A DNA stretch of 64,000 bases from an uncultured Caulobacter sp. (GCF_947036865.1 NZ_CAMQSF010000004.1:1-64000), one strand, 5' to 3'; counted from the first letter of the stretch, positions 42,653 through 52,129 are shown. Numbers and translations: made by a program. Notes: generated by a model not told the origin, from the letters alone.

Positions 42653-43156
42653 ATGACGGATCTGGCGAGCCTGCGGGCGCAGCGGCGCGATCTCTACCAG
42701 TTCATCGTGCGGCGCACGCGCGATCCGGCCGCCGCCGAGGATCTGGTGCAGGAGACCTTCGAGCGCCTGCTGGCCTATGAGCGCGCCCGTACGATCGCCG
42801 ATCGGGCGGCGCTGGGCTATCGCATCGCGCTGAACCTGGTGCGCGATCACTTCCGGCGGGCCCAGCGGCGGCCGGCCGAGACGCTCGACGACGACATCCC
42901 CTGCGAAGCCCCCGCGCCGGAGCAGATCCTGATGCATCGCCAGAAGGTCGAGGTGTTCAGCAAGGCGCTGGACGCCATGCCGCCGCTTCGGCGGGACGTG
43001 TTCATCCGCCGGCGCCTGCATGGCCAGTCGTCGCGCCAGATCGCCGACGAACTCCGGCTGAGCGAGGCGGCGATCGACAAGCACGTGGCGAGGGCCTTGG
43101 AGCAGTTGCAGCGCGAGGTCGCCAAGGCTGAACGCCGGGCGGGAGGTCGCCGATGA
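42653..43156 (+). CDS. FecI-type ECF sigma factor
   Basis: A 167-residue sigma-70-family ECF factor. Region 2 is RRDLYQFIVRRTRDPAAAEDLVQETFERLLAYE … ALGYRIALNLVRDHFRR. Region 4 is ALDAMPPLRRDVFIRRRLHGQSSRQIADELRLSEAAIDKHVARALEQL. This is the FecI subgroup that answers outer-membrane receptor signalling. ATG 42653 is preferred; an in-frame GTG at 42638 is possible. It overlaps the FecR-like anti-sigma gene by ATGA, and an STN-domain TBDR follows, giving the full surface-signalling set. Confidence 0.92.
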   Translation: MTDLASLRAQRRDLYQFIVRRTRDPAAAEDLVQETFERLLAYERARTIADRAALGYRIALNLVRDHFRRAQRRPAETLDDDIPCEAPAPEQILMHRQKVEVFSKALDAMPPLRRDVFIRRRLHGQSSRQIADELRLSEAAIDKHVARALEQLQREVAKAERRAGGRR

Positions 43157-44079
43157 GCCGCGCCCGCCGGGACGCCGCCGTCTGGGCGGCGCGTCGCCTC
43201 GACGCTCAACGGCGGGACGAGGCCGCCTTCGAGACCTGGAAAACGTCCGACCCGGCCCACCCCGGCGCCTTCGAGCAGGTGTGGGAGGTCAGCCAGGACC
43301 CGGCCCTGATCGAGGCCCTGAAGCTCAGCGAACAGCGCCGCGCGGCGCCGCGTCGCCCGGCCTGGCCGCTCGCGACGGTCGCGGCCGGCCTGGCCGCCTG
43401 CGTCCTGGCCCTGACCCTGGCCTGGCCGCGGCTCGAACTGATGACGGTGACCCCGCTGTTGCTGGAGACCTCGCCGGGCCAGCATCGCGACGTGACGCTG
43501 GCCGACGGCAGCAGGCTCACCCTGGATGGCGCGACGCGGTTGGAGGTTCGCCTGGCGCGTCACCAACGCGAGGTGCGGCTCGATCGAGGCGAGGCCTTCT
43601 TCGACGTGGCGCACGACGCGCGGCGGCCCTTCACGGTCAGGGCGCCCGAGGGCTCGGCCCGCGTGCTGGGAACGGCCTTCGACCTTGAGCGCGTTCAGGG
43701 ACGACTTGAGCTGTCGGTACATCGTGGCCGCGTGCGGCTGGCGCCGGTCGGTCTGATCCACCGCACCGCCGACCTGACGGTGGGCCAAAGGGCGTTCGCC
43801 AAGGAAGGGCGTCTCTCGGTGATCCGGACCTTCGACCCCGCCGCCGACGACTGGCGCAGCGGCTGGCTGGAGACGGAGGGGCTGACCCTGGACCGTCTGG
43901 TCGAGCGCCTGAACCGGACATCGCCGAAGCCGATCGTCATCGGCGACCCGGCCCTGGGCCGTCAGCGTGTAGCCGGGCGTTTCCGTCTCGACGATCCCGA
44001 CGCGCTGGTGCGCAATCTGGCGCTGATGCACGGCTTCACCGTCCGTCAGTCGGCGGAGGGTCTGGTCCTGGCGCGCTGA
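43153..44079 (+). CDS. FecR-type anti-sigma/signal transducer
   Basis: 308 residues: N-terminal DUF4880 (AVWAARRLDAQRRDEAAFETWKTSDPAHPGAFEQVWEVS) that binds the sigma factor in the cytoplasm, one membrane helix at about residues 74-95 (ATVAAGLAACVLALTLAWP), a periplasmic FecR domain (TLADGSRLTLDGATRLEVRL … GEAFFDVAHDARRPFTVRAPEGSARVLGTAFDL), and a C-terminal STN-like segment (TEGLTLDRLVERLNRTS … IGDPALG) that would contact the receptor signalling domain. Confidence 0.92.
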   Translation: MSRARRDAAVWAARRLDAQRRDEAAFETWKTSDPAHPGAFEQVWEVSQDPALIEALKLSEQRRAAPRRPAWPLATVAAGLAACVLALTLAWPRLELMTVTPLLLETSPGQHRDVTLADGSRLTLDGATRLEVRLARHQREVRLDRGEAFFDVAHDARRPFTVRAPEGSARVLGTAFDLERVQGRLELSVHRGRVRLAPVGLIHRTADLTVGQRAFAKEGRLSVIRTFDPAADDWRSGWLETEGLTLDRLVERLNRTSPKPIVIGDPALGRQRVAGRFRLDDPDALVRNLALMHGFTVRQSAEGLVLAR

Positions 44080-44089
44080 GCGCGTCGCC

Positions 44090-44120
44090 GAAACTTCACA
44101 AAATTCCCTGTCCGAGTCTT
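44090..44120 (+). promoter_or_regulatory. Candidate ECF promoter for the signalling TBDR
   Basis: GAAACTT (44090-44096) and GTCTT (44116-44120), 19 bases apart, in the gap between the FecR gene and the receptor. ECF -35 elements commonly contain GAAxxT/AACTT and -10 elements GTC. The call is tentative. Confidence 0.3.
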
Positions 44121-44181
44121 GCGCCCTCCAGCGTCTTCCCGGCCGAAGCCGGCGACCACGCCGGACGAAATCGGGGATGAC

Positions 44182-47076
44182 ATGATGACTTCGAAGACCT
44201 GGATCCCGCGCGGCGCCGTCTCGGCCCTGGCGCTGCTGGCCGCGAGCTCGGCCGTCGCCGCGCCGGCCGAGCAGCCGACCCTGGCCATTCCGGCCGGCGA
44301 CCTGGCCTCGGCCCTGCCGAATTTCTCGCGCGCCACCGGGCTGCAGGTCATGGCCGATCCGGCCCTGCTGACCGGCAAGCACACCGACGGGGTCCACGGC
44401 CGTTTCGACGCCGAGCGCGGCCTGACCCAGCTGCTGCGCGGCACGGGTCTGACTTTCATGCGCAGCGGCGGCGCGGCCATCCTGCGCCCCGCGGCCCAGA
44501 AGATCTCGACCGCCCGCGCGCCCGCCGCCGCCGCCGTCGCCGCTCGCGCCGAGACCGCCGCCGCCCCGATCGAAGCGCCCGCGACCGTGGACGCGGTCGT
44601 CGTCAACGGCTTCGCCAATTCGCTGACCCGGGCGCTGTCGGAAAAGCGCAAGGCGGCGAACGTCGTCGACGCCATCTCGGCCGAGGACATCGGCAAGTTC
44701 CCGTCCAACAACATCGCCGAAGCCCTTCAACGCGTGCCGGGCGTCGCCATCACCCGCGACCGGGGCGAGGGCCTGTTCGTGCGCGTCCGGGGCCTTGGTC
44801 CCAACTTCCAGATCGTGACCCTGAACGGCCGCAGCGCCGCGGTGAACGAGAACATGCGCGACAGCGGCCAGAGCGGCCGTCAGTTCCGCTTCGACACCCT
44901 GCCGTCGGAACTGGTGGCGGGCGTCGAGGTCGGCAAGACGCCGCTGGCCTCGCTGGACGAGGGCGCGATCGGCGGCGTCGTCGACATCCGCACCTTTCGC
45001 CCGCTAGACCTGGGCCGCAGCACCCTGGCCCTGTCGGCCACCGGCAGCCGTCCCGAACTGGCGGACAAGACCGATCCGCGCGTGTCGGGCCTGGCCAGCT
45101 GGACCAACGCCGCGGGCACCTTCGGCGTCTTGGCGGCGGCGGTCTATGACGAGCGCACCCTGCGCCAGGACCGCGTCACGGGCGTGGGCTGGAGCTATCC
45201 GAACGCCAGCACCACCCTGGGCAAGAGCCTGCTCGCTCAAGGCGTGACCCTGTACGCGACCAACATCCGCCCGACGCTGGAGCGCGAGAATCGCAAGCGC
45301 AAGGGTCTGGTGCTTTCCGCCCAATACCGTCCCAGCGAGGCGACGGAAATCACGCTCGACGGCAGCTACACCAAGCTGGACGACCACTATGACGAACTGA
45401 CCTATTCGGTCGATCCGGACCTCTCGACCCTGGTCGCCGGCTCCGCCGTGATCAAGGACGGCGTCATGACGGGCGGCACGGCCAACGCCAACAGCCAGAT
45501 CGGCCACGAGGTCAGCGACCTCGCCCACGACAACATGATGGTCGCCGGCAAGATCCGTCAGAAGCTGGACGCATGGACGTTCACCGGCGATCTGGCCTAT
45601 GCCCGCGCCTATTCGGAGACCTCCAAGCCGATCACCCGCACCCGCTTGCAGGGCGCGATGGGGCAGGCGGCGTTCAATCTGCCCAAGGCCGGCGAAGCGC
45701 TGCCCCAGGTCAAGCTGCTGACGGCCGACCTGAACAACCCCTCCCTGTTGCCGTTCCGCCGAATTGAGTGGCGCATCAACAACGCGACGGACGACGAGAC
45801 CGCGCTCCAGTTCGACGCCGAGCGTCCCGTGAGCTTCGGCCCGGTCAGCCGGCTCCAGTTCGGGGTCAAATACCGGGAGCGCTCGCGATCCTATAATCGC
45901 GCGGACATCAACTATACGACCAACCTGACGGGCAAGTTCTTCGGGGCGGACTATTTCGACCCGTTCCCGGTGAGCAACTTCCTGGGCGGCGCCTCCGCCG
46001 GCCTGCCGACGGCCTGGGCCGTGCCGGATCCGGCCGCGTTCTGGGCCGTGCGCGATCCGAACCAGAAGGGCACCGCCCGCGCCGACCAGCGCAACTCGTA
46101 TCGCGTGTCCGAGAAGATCGCCGCCGGCTATGCCCTTGGCGACATCGATACGACCCTGTTCGGCGCGGCCCTGCGCGGGCAGGTCGGCGCGCGGGTGGCT
46201 CAGACCAAGCAGGTCTCGTCCGGCTATGCCGACAACGGCACGGCGGCGCTGCCGGTCCGTTTCGAGAAGACCTATACGGACGTCCTGCCGACGGCCAACT
46301 TCGCCCTGGAGCTCACGAACCGCCTGCAGGCCCACGTGGCCGCCGCCAAGGTGATCACCCACCCGTCCTTGGCCGACCTGGCCCCGCGCCTGACGCTCAA
46401 CTCCGGGACCCTGCTGACCGCCGTCGGCGGCAATCCGCTGCTGAAGCCGTTCGAGGCCTGGCAGTATGACGCGACCCTGGAATGGTACTTCGCCCCGGGC
46501 AGCGCCCTGATCGGCGGCGCCTTCTACAAGGACATCACGACCTTCGTTTACAGCCAGAACACCAACATCGTCATCGACGGCCAGACCTATGTGCTGACCT
46601 CGCCGACCAATGGCGGCAAGGCGACGATCAAGGGCGTCGAGCTGGCCTATCAGCACCTGTTCAAGAGCCTGCCGGCTCCGTTCGATGGTCTGGGCGTCTT
46701 GGCCAACTACACCTACACCGACACCGAGGCGACCTATTCGCCGACCCTGCGGGACGAGATGGTCAATGTCGCCAAGAACAGCTTCAACCTGACCGGCTTC
46801 TACGAGAAGGGGCGCTTCGCGGCCCGGGCCAGCTACAGCTGGGTCGACGACGTGCTGCAGGACGTCGGCGGCGCCGGGCTCTCGGCTCTGAACGACAAGG
46901 CGTTCGGCTCGCTGGACGCCAGCATCAGCTACAAGATCACGCCCCGGATCACGGCGGCGATCGAGGGCCAGAACCTGACCGACGCCTCCCAATGGCAGTT
47001 CGTCAAGGGCGGCTGGTTCGGCGGCTACACGCGCTATGGCCGCACGGTGAGCTTCGGCCTGCGCGCCCGCTTCTAA
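44182..47076 (+). CDS. Signalling TonB-dependent receptor with N-terminal STN domain
   Basis: 964 residues. After a signal peptide (AVSALALLAASSAVAAPA), an STN domain spans about residues 32-103 (LAIPAGDLASALPNFSRATGLQVMADPALL … RGLTQLLRGTGLTF), the part of FecA/FpvA-type receptors that contacts FecR. The plug follows (NVVDAISAEDIGKFPSNNIAEALQRVPGVAI, FVRVRGLGPNFQIVTLNGRS, LASLDEGAIGGVVDIRTFRPLD) and the barrel ends GRTVSFGLRARF. The plug resembles carbohydrate-type TBDRs more than siderophore receptors. ATG 44182 or 44185 can start it. A strong terminator follows. Confidence 0.93.
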   Translation: MMTSKTWIPRGAVSALALLAASSAVAAPAEQPTLAIPAGDLASALPNFSRATGLQVMADPALLTGKHTDGVHGRFDAERGLTQLLRGTGLTFMRSGGAAILRPAAQKISTARAPAAAAVAARAETAAAPIEAPATVDAVVVNGFANSLTRALSEKRKAANVVDAISAEDIGKFPSNNIAEALQRVPGVAITRDRGEGLFVRVRGLGPNFQIVTLNGRSAAVNENMRDSGQSGRQFRFDTLPSELVAGVEVGKTPLASLDEGAIGGVVDIRTFRPLDLGRSTLALSATGSRPELADKTDPRVSGLASWTNAAGTFGVLAAAVYDERTLRQDRVTGVGWSYPNASTTLGKSLLAQGVTLYATNIRPTLERENRKRKGLVLSAQYRPSEATEITLDGSYTKLDDHYDELTYSVDPDLSTLVAGSAVIKDGVMTGGTANANSQIGHEVSDLAHDNMMVAGKIRQKLDAWTFTGDLAYARAYSETSKPITRTRLQGAMGQAAFNLPKAGEALPQVKLLTADLNNPSLLPFRRIEWRINNATDDETALQFDAERPVSFGPVSRLQFGVKYRERSRSYNRADINYTTNLTGKFFGADYFDPFPVSNFLGGASAGLPTAWAVPDPAAFWAVRDPNQKGTARADQRNSYRVSEKIAAGYALGDIDTTLFGAALRGQVGARVAQTKQVSSGYADNGTAALPVRFEKTYTDVLPTANFALELTNRLQAHVAAAKVITHPSLADLAPRLTLNSGTLLTAVGGNPLLKPFEAWQYDATLEWYFAPGSALIGGAFYKDITTFVYSQNTNIVIDGQTYVLTSPTNGGKATIKGVELAYQHLFKSLPAPFDGLGVLANYTYTDTEATYSPTLRDEMVNVAKNSFNLTGFYEKGRFAARASYSWVDDVLQDVGGAGLSALNDKAFGSLDASISYKITPRITAAIEGQNLTDASQWQFVKGGWFGGYTRYGRTVSFGLRARF

Positions 47077-47098
47077 GCGACTTCAGCCTATCCGCCTT

Positions 47099-47132
47099 GG
47101 CCCGCGCGCGCGTCGCGCGGGCCTTTGTTTTT
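47099..47132 (+). terminator. Rho-independent terminator after signalling TBDR
   Basis: GGCCCGCGCG (47099-47108)/CGCGCGGGCC (47114-47123) followed by TTTGTTTTT. Confidence 0.9.
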
Positions 47133-47164
47133 GGACGTTTGCGTCCGCGCGAAAGCGCGGCCTT

Positions 47165-47214
47165 AAAGTGGCCTGACCACTCTTTGCAAATTGACAGGCC
47201 AATCCGGATTGGCC
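47165..47214. promoter_or_regulatory. Operator region of the MFS-GH31 unit
   Basis: AAAGTGGCCTGACCAC (47165-47180, with GTGG/CCAC ends), a 21-base block 47186-47206 ending CAGGCCAATCCG, a -35-like TTGACA (47191-47196), and a perfect 18-bp palindrome GGCCAATCCGGATTGGCC (47197-47214). Related blocks recur upstream of the TBDR at 54623. 70 bases before the transporter start. Confidence 0.7.
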
Positions 47215-47283
47215 ATGGATGGACGAGCCAGGCGGACGGGCGGCCAGCGCTTTAATGAACAATAAGAACGGGTAGGAAGATCA

Positions 47284-48531
47284 ATGACCTGGCGCTCGGC
47301 GCGGCTGCGCATCCTCCTGCTGGTGATCGTCGGCACGATCATCAACTACATCGCGCGCAATTCGCTGGGCGTGCTGGCGCCGCAACTGAAACAGCACTTG
47401 GCGATCACGACCGAGCAATACAGCTATGTCGTCGGCGCCTTCCAACTGGCCTATACGGTGATGCAGCCGATCGCGGGCCTGCTGATCGACAAGATTGGCC
47501 TGACCGCCGGCTTCGCCCTGTTCGCCCTGGCCTGGAGCCTGGCCAACATGGCGCACGGCGCGGCCCGAGGCTGGCTGTCGCTGGCGGCGTTTCGCGGCAT
47601 GCTGGGCATGGCCGAGGCGGCCGCGATCCCCGCCGGCATGAAGTCGATCGGCGAGTGGTTCCCCGACCGCGAGCGCTCCGTCGCCGTCGGCTGGTTCAAC
47701 GCCGGCACCTCGCTGGGCGCCGTGATCGCTCCGGTGCTGGTGGCCCTGGTGGCCAAGACCTGGGGCTGGCAGTCGGCCTTCGTGGTCACGGGCGCGATCG
47801 GCGTGGTGTTCGCCGGCGTCTGGTGGCGGTTCTATCGCTCGCCGACTCAGGCCTCGTACGTCTCGACCGAGGAACTGGCTCAGATCCAGGCGGGCCAGCG
47901 TCCGGTTCCGGCCAGCGCCGTCACCCTGCGCGCCATCGCCGCGACCCCGCGCTTCTGGGCCATCGCCGTGCCGCGTTTCCTGGCCGAGCCGGCCTGGCAG
48001 ACCTTCTCGTTCTGGATCCCGCTGTATCTGGCCAAGGAGCGGGGCATGGATCTGACCCACATCGCCCTGTTCGCCTGGATGCCGTTCCTGGCCGCCGACG
48101 CCGGCGGCATCCTGGGCGGCTATCTGGCGCCGCTGCTGCAGAAATGGCGCGGCCTGTCCCTGGAAGGCTCGCGCATCGCCGGCATCACCCTGGGCGCGGT
48201 GCTGATGATCGCGCCGGGCTTCGTCGGCCTGGTCGGCCATCCGATGGCGGCCATCGCGCTCCTGGCCATCGGGGGCTTCGCCCACCAGGTGATCTCGGTG
48301 TTGATCAACACCCTGTCGGCGGACGTCTTCCCCAAGGGCGACATCGCCAAGGCCAATGGCCTGGTCGGCATGGCCGGCTGGACCGGCGGGCTGCTGTTCT
48401 CGCTGGCGATCGGGCAGCTGGCCGACAAGATCGGCTTCGCGCCGCTGTTCGCGTGCCTGGGCGTCTTCGATCTGCTGGGCGCGGCCTGGCTGTTCGCCAT
48501 GCGCCGCCATCTCGTCGTCAAGGAAGCCTGA
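47284..48531 (+). CDS. MFS transporter (ACS/hexuronate-type)
   Basis: A 415-residue twelve-helix membrane protein of the anion:cation symporter type. Typical features are INYIARNSLGVLAPQLKQHL at helix 1, QLAYTVMQPIAGLLIDKIGLTAGF, the helix 4-5 motif RGMLGMAEAAAIPAGMKSIGEWFPDRERS and NAGTSLGAVIAP. ACS members carry hexuronates, galactonate and other organic acids. It is followed after 2 bases by a GH31 glycosidase, so the substrate is probably the monosaccharide or small glycoside that enzyme deals with. TAGGAAG precedes the ATG. Confidence 0.88.
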   Translation: MTWRSARLRILLLVIVGTIINYIARNSLGVLAPQLKQHLAITTEQYSYVVGAFQLAYTVMQPIAGLLIDKIGLTAGFALFALAWSLANMAHGAARGWLSLAAFRGMLGMAEAAAIPAGMKSIGEWFPDRERSVAVGWFNAGTSLGAVIAPVLVALVAKTWGWQSAFVVTGAIGVVFAGVWWRFYRSPTQASYVSTEELAQIQAGQRPVPASAVTLRAIAATPRFWAIAVPRFLAEPAWQTFSFWIPLYLAKERGMDLTHIALFAWMPFLAADAGGILGGYLAPLLQKWRGLSLEGSRIAGITLGAVLMIAPGFVGLVGHPMAAIALLAIGGFAHQVISVLINTLSADVFPKGDIAKANGLVGMAGWTGGLLFSLAIGQLADKIGFAPLFACLGVFDLLGAAWLFAMRRHLVVKEA

Positions 48532-48533
48532 CC

Positions 48534-50948
48534 ATGCGCAAAGCCAGCCTGGCCAAGCCGCCGCTCTTCGCCCTGGCCGAGCGCGAGGGACCCCGGGTCA
48601 CCCTGCGCGCCGACACCGGCGCCGTGGCCCATGTCTTCGTCCTGGAGGAGGACGTGGTCCGCGTCCTGCTGCTGGCGAACGGAGAGGTGACCTCGCCGCC
48701 GAGCTGGACGATCGCGCCAGGGCAAAGCGACATCGCCGAGCCGGGCCGCGACCGGATGGACGTCTCGGGCTTTTCCGCCCCCGCCTTCACGTTGGACGAG
48801 GCGGACGGGGTCCTGGTCGTCGCCACCGGGCGTCTGCGTCTGGAGATCACCCTGGCCGGCCTCTTCTGTCGCTGGTCGCAGGCGGGCGCGGACGGCTGGC
48901 GCGTCATCGCCGAGGACCGCCCGACCCAGGCCTATAACTTCGGCTGGTGGGACGAGGGCGTCTATCACTACGTCAAGCGCCAGCCGGGCGAGCGCTATTA
49001 CGGCCTGGGCGAGCGGGCCGGGGCGATGGACCGCGCCGGGCGGCGCTTCCGCCTGACGAATCTGGACCCGATGGGCTACGACGCCTCGGCCGACGATCCG
49101 CTCTACAAGTCGATCCCCTACGTCCTGGTGGTCGACGCCGAGGGCGCGGCGCACGGGGTGTTCTACGACACCATGGCCGACCCGGTGTTCGACTTCGGGC
49201 ACGAGCACGACAACTACCACCCCCACTATCGGTACATGCGGGCCCAGGGCGGCGATCTCGACTACTACATGATCGCCGGACCCGACGCCCGAGAGGTCAC
49301 GCGGCGCTACACCTGGCTGACGGGGCGGCCGGCGCTGATGCCGCGCTGGGCCGTGGGCTATTCCGGCTCGACCATGACCTACACCGACGCGCCGAACGCC
49401 CAGGAGCGCATGGGCGAGTTCATCGCCGGCGTGGAGCGTCACGACATCCCGTGCGAGTCGTTCCACCTGTCGTCGGGCTACACCTCGATCGGCGACAAGC
49501 GCTACGTCTTCCACTGGAACCGCGACAAGTTCCCGGACGTGGAAGGTTTCGTGCGGGGCTATGCCGAGGCCGGTGTCCAGCTGGTCCCGAACATCAAGCC
49601 GGCCCTGCTGGTCAATCACCCGCGCTACGACGAGCTGGCCGCCAAGGGCTGGTTCGTGCGCGACGCCGACGGCGATCCGATCGTCTGCCAGTTCTGGGAC
49701 GAGGTCGGCAGCTATGTCGATTTCACCCACCCCGAGGCCGCCGCCTGGTGGCGCGCCCAGGTGACCGAGCAGCTGTTGGCCCACGGCATGCGCTCGACCT
49801 GGAACGACAACAACGAGTACGAGATCTGGGACCAGCGGTCGCGCATCCACGGCTTTGGCCAGCCGCGCGCGGCGGCGGGCGAGCGCCCGGTCCAGACCCT
49901 CCTGATGATGCGCGCCAGCCGCGCGGCCCAGATCGCCTATCGCCCGGACGAGCGCCCTTACGTCGTCACGCGCTCCGGCATGGCCGGCATGCAGCGCTAC
50001 GCCCAGACCTGGTCTGGCGACAATTACACCGCCTGGAAGACCCTGCGCTTCAATCAGAAGATGGGCCTGGGCCTGGCGCTGTCGGGGGTCTCGAACACCG
50101 GCCACGACATCGGCGGCTTCGCGGGACCCGCGCCGGAGCCGGAACTGCTGCTGCGCTGGGTGCAGGCCGGGATCGTGATGCCGCGCTTCTCGATCCACAG
50201 CTGGAACACCGACCGCACCGTCAACGAGCCCTGGATGTATCCTGAGGCGACGCCGGCCATCGTCGGCATGATGAAGCTGCGGCGGGCGCTGCAGCCGCTG
50301 CTGCACGAGCTCTTGTGGCGTCACCACGCGGACTACGAGCCGGTGACCCGGCCGCTCTGGCTGGATTTCCCGGACGATCCGAAGGCCTGGGACGATGGCG
50401 ACACCTACCTGCTGGGTCCGGACCTGCTGGTCGCCCCGGCGCTGGACCAGGGCGTCGAGACCGTGCGCGCCTATCTGCCGGCCGGCGCGACCTGGCGCGA
50501 TCTGCGCGACGATAAGGTTTATGCGGGCGGCGCGGAGCACGACCTCGCCGCGCCGCTGGAAGGCCTCCCGCCGATGCTCGTCCGTGAAGGCGCGGGCGTG
50601 TTCCTTGATGTCGCCCCGGCGGGCTTCGTCGCCGCGCCGCCCGAGCCGGCGGTGCTGCTCTATCCGCCGACGAGCGGGGCGATGGCCTGGCGCGGCTTCG
50701 ACGAGGCCGACGCCGGCTGGCGCGATCCGGACGCGCCGCAGGGCTGGCGCGTGACCGTCGAGGCCGGCGCCGAGGTTCTGGAGGTCACGGCCACCTGGGT
50801 CGGCGAGGTCCCGCCGCCGGCCAAGGCGCTGAAGCTCGTCCTGCCCGCCGCCGAGACCCGGACCGTGGTCCTGAACGGTAAGGCCGTGACTCCTAGCCTC
50901 GACGAGGTGCTGGGCGTGTCTCGCGGCGTGCTTACCTGGAGCTTGTGA
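48534..50948 (+). CDS. GH31-family alpha-glycosidase
   Basis: An 804-residue GH31 enzyme. The N-terminal galactose-mutarotase-like domain ends around QPGERYYGLGERAGAMDRAGRRF. The catalytic barrel shows PRWAVGYSGSTMTYTD, HLSSGYT, the nucleophile region STWNDNNEYEIWD with the D-x-N-E arrangement of the family, the acid/base region TWSGDNYTAW and SNTGHDIGGF. C-terminal beta domains follow. No signal peptide is seen, so it acts in the cytoplasm on imported glycosides. Specificity (alpha-glucoside, alpha-xyloside, sulfoquinovoside or other) is not settled by these motifs. It is cotranscribed with the upstream MFS gene. Confidence 0.93.
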   Translation: MRKASLAKPPLFALAEREGPRVTLRADTGAVAHVFVLEEDVVRVLLLANGEVTSPPSWTIAPGQSDIAEPGRDRMDVSGFSAPAFTLDEADGVLVVATGRLRLEITLAGLFCRWSQAGADGWRVIAEDRPTQAYNFGWWDEGVYHYVKRQPGERYYGLGERAGAMDRAGRRFRLTNLDPMGYDASADDPLYKSIPYVLVVDAEGAAHGVFYDTMADPVFDFGHEHDNYHPHYRYMRAQGGDLDYYMIAGPDAREVTRRYTWLTGRPALMPRWAVGYSGSTMTYTDAPNAQERMGEFIAGVERHDIPCESFHLSSGYTSIGDKRYVFHWNRDKFPDVEGFVRGYAEAGVQLVPNIKPALLVNHPRYDELAAKGWFVRDADGDPIVCQFWDEVGSYVDFTHPEAAAWWRAQVTEQLLAHGMRSTWNDNNEYEIWDQRSRIHGFGQPRAAAGERPVQTLLMMRASRAAQIAYRPDERPYVVTRSGMAGMQRYAQTWSGDNYTAWKTLRFNQKMGLGLALSGVSNTGHDIGGFAGPAPEPELLLRWVQAGIVMPRFSIHSWNTDRTVNEPWMYPEATPAIVGMMKLRRALQPLLHELLWRHHADYEPVTRPLWLDFPDDPKAWDDGDTYLLGPDLLVAPALDQGVETVRAYLPAGATWRDLRDDKVYAGGAEHDLAAPLEGLPPMLVREGAGVFLDVAPAGFVAAPPEPAVLLYPPTSGAMAWRGFDEADAGWRDPDAPQGWRVTVEAGAEVLEVTATWVGEVPPPAKALKLVLPAAETRTVVLNGKAVTPSLDEVLGVSRGVLTWSL

Positions 50949-50958
50949 AGCCCTCCTC

Positions 50959-51068
50959 GTGTCATCCCGGAAGCCTCGAAGAGGCTATCCGGGACCCAGG
51001 GGCCACAAGCGCGGCGTTACCGCACCCCTGGGTCCCGGCTATACGCTTCGCTTCGGCCGGGATGACAC
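50959..51068. repeat. Nested dispersed palindromic repeat between convergent genes
   Basis: GTGTCATCCCGG (50959-50970) pairs with CCGGGATGACAC (51057-51068), and CCGGGACCCAGGGG (50989-51002) pairs with CCCCTGGGTCCCGG (51025-51038); all arms are exact. The TCATCCCGG … CCGGGACCCAGGG wording is a widespread intergenic repeat of this bacterial group. It fills the gap between the GH31 gene and the convergent esterase gene and can serve as a bidirectional terminator. Confidence 0.9.
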
Positions 51069-51079
51069 AATAGGTTTGC

Positions 51080-52012
51080 CTACGGCGCGAACTTCATCGC
51101 CTTGAGCCACAGCGCGTACTGGTCGAACCAGGCGTCGCTGGTCGTGCCGTGCGGCTGTGAGGCGAAGCCGTGGCCGCCGGCGCTGTAGAGATGCAGCTCC
51201 ACCGAGCCGCCGGCGCGCCGCCAGTTGTGGATCAGGCTGAGATCCTGCGATCGGAAGAAGCGGTCGTCGGCCGCCAGGGCCGCGAACAGCGGCGGGGCGT
51301 TGGCGGGAACCGTGCTCGACTCCGTGGGGCCATAGATCATGCCGGCGAAGTCGGGCCGCGCGTCGGCGGCGTTGGCCTGCAGCGCGCCCAGCGTCGTCAT
51401 CGCGCCGGCCGAGAAGCCGAGAATGCCGACCCGGGCGGGATCGACGCCCCAGTCGCGGGCGTGCGCGCGGACGGCGCGGATCGCCGCCTGGGCGTCGGCC
51501 ACGGCATAGGGGATCTGCCGCGCGCGTTCCTCGGCGCCTTCGCCGCGCTGGAAGGTGGCGGCCAGGGCGGCCTTGAAGCCGTCGAAGCTGTCGGGCAGCG
51601 GCAGGGTCCGGTACTTCAGGATGAAGACCCGCACGCCCAGCGGGCTCAGGCGCTTGGCGACGTCGTAGCCTTCGTTGTCCATGGCCAGGAACTGGTAGCC
51701 GCCGCCGGGGATCAGGATCACGGCGGGCGCGGCCCGGTCGGCGGGCGGTCCGCCCGGCATCAGGGTCAGGGTCGGGCGCGAGACGTTGTAGACGAGGCGC
51801 TGCTTCGGATCCTGCTGGGCCCAGGCCTCGCGCGCCGGGTTGGCCAGCGGCGTCGCCACGGGCAGGGCGAAGGTCGGCGGCTCCTTCGGCGTCGGGATCG
51901 CGGTGACGCCATTGACCCATTCGCCAGGCGCGGCGTGGGCGCCGAGGGCGAGCAGACACGCCGACGCGCCGGCCACGAGGCCCAGCAGGCGGCGGGAGAG
52001 GGCGTTGTTCAT
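51080..52012 (-). CDS. Secreted alpha/beta hydrolase (acetyl-xylan-esterase-like)
   Basis: 310 residues. A signal peptide (LLGLVAGASACLLALGAHA) precedes an alpha/beta-hydrolase domain with the oxyanion GGG in ILIPGGGYQFLAMDNEG, the nucleophile elbow GFSAGA, the acid Asp in ALAADDRFF and the catalytic His in GGHGF. The arrangement is that of bifunctional feruloyl/acetyl-xylan esterases that deacylate decorated glycans. ATG 52012 has CAGGAGA upstream. It is downstream of the TBDR on the same strand (265-bp gap with terminator and repeat) and faces the GH31 gene, so it belongs functionally to the glycan unit. Confidence 0.85.
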   Translation of the reverse strand: MNNALSRRLLGLVAGASACLLALGAHAAPGEWVNGVTAIPTPKEPPTFALPVATPLANPAREAWAQQDPKQRLVYNVSRPTLTLMPGGPPADRAAPAVILIPGGGYQFLAMDNEGYDVAKRLSPLGVRVFILKYRTLPLPDSFDGFKAALAATFQRGEGAEERARQIPYAVADAQAAIRAVRAHARDWGVDPARVGILGFSAGAMTTLGALQANAADARPDFAGMIYGPTESSTVPANAPPLFAALAADDRFFRSQDLSLIHNWRRAGGSVELHLYSAGGHGFASQPHGTTSDAWFDQYALWLKAMKFAP

Positions 52013-52129
52013 GCGGGTCTCCTGATTTGGCGGGGATAAAAGAAGGCTTTGCTCACGTTGAGTGTGGCGGCGGGGCCGAATGGAAATCCTCGTCCCCCCC
52101 GGGTCCGGCGGCGCCGGCCCGAGGACATG

